The notes under the pieces: generated by a model
Told to the model about the DNA's origin: nothing
The model's database searches: none
Seen by the model: the letters and a program-made list of their open reading frames with translations, nothing else
DNA from: an uncultured Kangiella sp.
GTDB lineage: Bacteria > Pseudomonadota > Gammaproteobacteria > Enterobacterales > DSM-103792
Assembly (NCBI GenBank): GCA_946481205.1
Contig: CAMLNB010000016.1
Location: 1-25,856, forward strand
DNA: 25,856 nt
Reading direction: 5' to 3'
Translations under genes and position numbers: made by a program
Shown here: positions 24,051 through 25,856 of the stretch, piece by piece
Layout: every line of letters starts with the position of its first letter
Numbering within the stretch: the stretch's first letter is position 1

Positions 24051-25211
24051 ATGGCGAGAACAGCCAGCCAGAATTCCGTTATCCACTCTTTTCTGAAGAA
24101 AACTGCCGCTCTTGCCGCTGCGCTCTGTATCAGCACTGGCCACGCCAGCGATGCCATACCAAGCAGTGTCATCACCCATCCGCAGATGGAGCGTCATATC
24201 CAGCAGTATGTGAACGATGCGGATTTTCGCGGAACCGTCCTGGTGGCACATCAGGGTCGTATCGTGCACCGAGCCAGCTACGGCTGGGCGAACGAAGCCG
24301 CTCAACAACCCAATCGAATCGACACCCGTTTTCTGATCGGCTCACTGACCAAGTCGTTCACCGCGATGACCGTCATGCGATTGGTCGAAGCCGGCAAGCT
24401 GGATCTGCATGCACCGATCTCACGGTATATCCCTGCTTTGCGCAGCGATCTGGCTGAAGGCCTGACACTGCATCGACTGCTGAAACACCAGTCGGGGCTG
24501 CCCGTGCATCTGGAGCGGCTGGCCGAAGAAGAAGAAAAACCGATGTCATCGGCCGACATTCTGAAAATCATCAATACCGGCACGCGCAGTTTTGCGCCGG
24601 GCAGTCAGCATGAGTATGGCAACTTGAATTACCACCTCGCCGCGATCGCCATCGAGCAGGTTACCGGGCTATCGTTTGCCGACGCCTTGCAGCAGCAGAT
24701 TTTTCAACCACTGAACATGCGCAACTCCGGCGTCGAACGTTTCGGCCAGCGCGCTGGCAACCGCGCCAATGGCTACAGCAACGAGACGTTTGGCATCCGT
24801 CAGGACGAGAACAACGTATCGCTGGCACTCGGTTCCGGCGACATTTACTCGACCGTTGACGATCTGTATCGCTGGGATCAGGCACTGATCGGCAATAGCT
24901 TGCTGTCGGCGGCGAGCAAGGAGTTGCTGTTCAAAGGCGAAAACGAAGCCTTGGGTTATTACGGCTACGGTTTCCGCACGCCGCCTTACTTGCGCGGCCT
25001 GCCACACAAGGAAGCGGGAAAGCTGGTTCGCCATGGCGGGTCGATGGATGGCTTCTTGTCGAACTACCATCACTACCTTGAGGATAAATTGACAGTGATT
25101 GTGCTCGGCAATATCCGGCCGTTCGATATTCGCCAGTTAAGCTTCGAGCTGAAGGAAATCGCGCTTGGCACGGCGAGCTTGCAGCGCAAACGCAGTGCTG
25201 GCTGGGACTGA
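24051..25211 (+). CDS. Exported serine hydrolase, beta-lactamase class C/penicillin-binding-protein-like family
   Basis: This is a 386-aa protein. A signal peptide spans about residues 13-32 (SFLKKTAALAAALCISTGHA). The catalytic motifs of the family are present: SxxK as Ser98-LT-Lys101 (GSLTKSFTAM), YxN as Tyr189-Gly-Asn191 (HEYGNLNY), and a third HGG motif (VRHGGSMDGF) at 328-330 where true AmpC enzymes have KTG. Such proteins are usually peptidases or esterases rather than antibiotic-degrading enzymes, so resistance should not be assumed. ATG 24051 has AGGGAG 7 nt upstream. It is a single gene. Confidence 0.9.
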   Translation: MARTASQNSVIHSFLKKTAALAAALCISTGHASDAIPSSVITHPQMERHIQQYVNDADFRGTVLVAHQGRIVHRASYGWANEAAQQPNRIDTRFLIGSLTKSFTAMTVMRLVEAGKLDLHAPISRYIPALRSDLAEGLTLHRLLKHQSGLPVHLERLAEEEEKPMSSADILKIINTGTRSFAPGSQHEYGNLNYHLAAIAIEQVTGLSFADALQQQIFQPLNMRNSGVERFGQRAGNRANGYSNETFGIRQDENNVSLALGSGDIYSTVDDLYRWDQALIGNSLLSAASKELLFKGENEALGYYGYGFRTPPYLRGLPHKEAGKLVRHGGSMDGFLSNYHHYLEDKLTVIVLGNIRPFDIRQLSFELKEIALGTASLQRKRSAGWD

Positions 25212-25271
25212 GTGACGCGGAGCCATCCTATCGAATGCTGTGAGCGGTCGGTGCTGCAGTGTTCGCTGGTA

Positions 25272-25730
25272 TCACAGCGTATTCCTTCGGACCAGCAAGC
25301 GCACGGGCGTCGGGTAATGACGTTGGCACCAGGCAAACTTTGCAGCAACGGACTCCGGTATCGGCAACGAATCAGGCAACGGGCCAAAACCATAACGGGC
25401 GTAAAACGATTCCAGATGCGCAAACGGAATGCAGAACAGTGTCGGCAGCTGCGATTCGGCAAGCAGAAATTGCACCAGCTTGCCGGCCAGGGCCTGACCA
25501 CGAAATGCCGGCAGCACGTACATACCACCGAGTTCACCCATGTCGGCTGTCACCGGCACCACCCGGCCCAATCCGGCTTTGTTACCGCCGACTTCAGCAA
25601 CCGCCAGAAAATCCTGCTGCGATGACGGCATGAAATTCGCGTCTGCATAGCAGGCGTTGGCCCAGTCCAGTTCGGTTGCGAGCAAGCGCCGAACGCTCAC
25701 TTCTGTGGGAGTTTGCTTCCAGATCATCAT
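25272..25730 (-). CDS. GNAT-family N-acetyltransferase
   Basis: This is a 152-aa enzyme with the GNAT core: VAEVGGNKAGLGRVVPV, then GMYVLPAFRGQALAGKLVQF containing the acetyl-CoA loop R-G-Q-A-L-A-G, and HLESFYARYGFGPLP near the C-terminus. The acceptor is unknown. The start is ATG 25730, which overlaps the stop of the upstream minus-strand gene as ATGA, a pattern of translational coupling. The frame is open further, to 25799, but that part overlaps the upstream coding sequence in another frame and is not needed. Confidence 0.88.
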   Translation of the reverse strand: MMIWKQTPTEVSVRRLLATELDWANACYADANFMPSSQQDFLAVAEVGGNKAGLGRVVPVTADMGELGGMYVLPAFRGQALAGKLVQFLLAESQLPTLFCIPFAHLESFYARYGFGPLPDSLPIPESVAAKFAWCQRHYPTPVRLLVRRNTL

Positions 25731-25856
25731 GATGGTTTGGCGTTTTCGATCAGCATCTGCAGAAACTGGGCCGCTGCCTCGGTCATATTGGTCACCCAAT
25801 CGGAAAGGTGTATATCGACTGCATGCTTTTGCTGCAGTGTGTCGGTAAAACCGAGG
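25727..25856 (-). CDS. Partial gene at the right edge, 3' end only
   Basis: The minus strand reads 42 codons to TGA at 25727-25729 in a frame different from the GNAT gene. The visible C-terminus includes LQQKHAVDIHLSDWV and MTEAAAQFLQMLIENAKPS. Codon use fits the neighbours and the stop overlaps the GNAT start by ATGA, so it is probably the upstream gene of an operon. The family cannot be told from this fragment. Confidence 0.6.
   Translation of the reverse strand, partial: LGFTDTLQQKHAVDIHLSDWVTNMTEAAAQFLQMLIENAKPS

Noticed and set aside
23780..24457. 225-codon plus-strand frame
   Set aside because: It runs out of frame into the serine hydrolase gene, whose signal peptide and catalytic motifs are in a different frame.
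24051..25211. Antibiotic-resistance beta-lactamase
   Set aside because: SxxK and YxN are present but the third motif is HGG rather than KTG, and this broad family is mostly peptidases and esterases; a resistance call is not supported.

Overview
This window looks like ordinary chromosomal DNA of a GC-rich gammaproteobacterium. The evidence is Gram-negative envelope genes (an OmpA-type protein, many Sec signal peptides, a coiled-coil periplasmic protein), an FMN azoreductase of the E. coli AzoR type, a YdeP-type molybdopterin oxidoreductase that aligns from memory with E. coli YdeP along its length, and a membrane-bound CadC-like regulator with TPRs. The genus cannot be fixed from sequence alone. 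I saw no rRNA, tRNA, CRISPR array, transposase, integrase or phage gene.

Layout. 1-3.2 kb: OmpA-like protein, then on the minus strand a site-2 (M50) protease and a two-gene operon (coiled-coil periplasmic protein plus an unrecognised two-helix membrane protein). 3.4-7.8 kb: plus-strand Na+/alanine symporter, a lipase-like alpha/beta hydrolase and a secreted DUF5694-type protein. 7.8-10.9 kb: a secreted S41 protease divergent from a CadC-like membrane regulator; the shared intergenic region holds five tandem 14-bp repeats. 10.9-12.6 kb: LysR regulator divergent from azoR, with a palindromic LysR-type site between them. 13.3-14.8 kb: a phosphoesterase (phospholipase C/acid phosphatase superfamily) without an obvious signal peptide, behind a 650-bp gap. 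14.9-17.0 kb: SAM methyltransferase divergent from an AraC/cupin regulator, with a hairpin-rich spacer. 17.3-18.6 kb: a V8/trypsin-like serine protease split by one in-frame TAA. 18.7-21.9 kb: YdeP/FdhF-like oxidoreductase convergent with a Crp/Fnr-family regulator. 22.2-23.3 kb: a small zinc-ribbon protein followed by a minimal GGDEF diguanylate cyclase. 23.4-25.9 kb: a cold-shock protein, a class-C beta-lactamase-like serine hydrolase, and a GNAT acetyltransferase that overlaps by ATGA with a gene running off the right edge.

Organisation. Most genes are single units closed by strong hairpin terminators. Divergent regulator/enzyme pairs recur (S41/CadC-like, LysR/azoR, methyltransferase/AraC), so the most informative noncoding DNA lies in those spacers. 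The most unusual items are the interrupted serine protease and the 14-bp tandem repeats. I did not find a clear new multi-gene system. Many start sites were moved inward from the longest open frame, on the basis of ribosome binding sites and family length.
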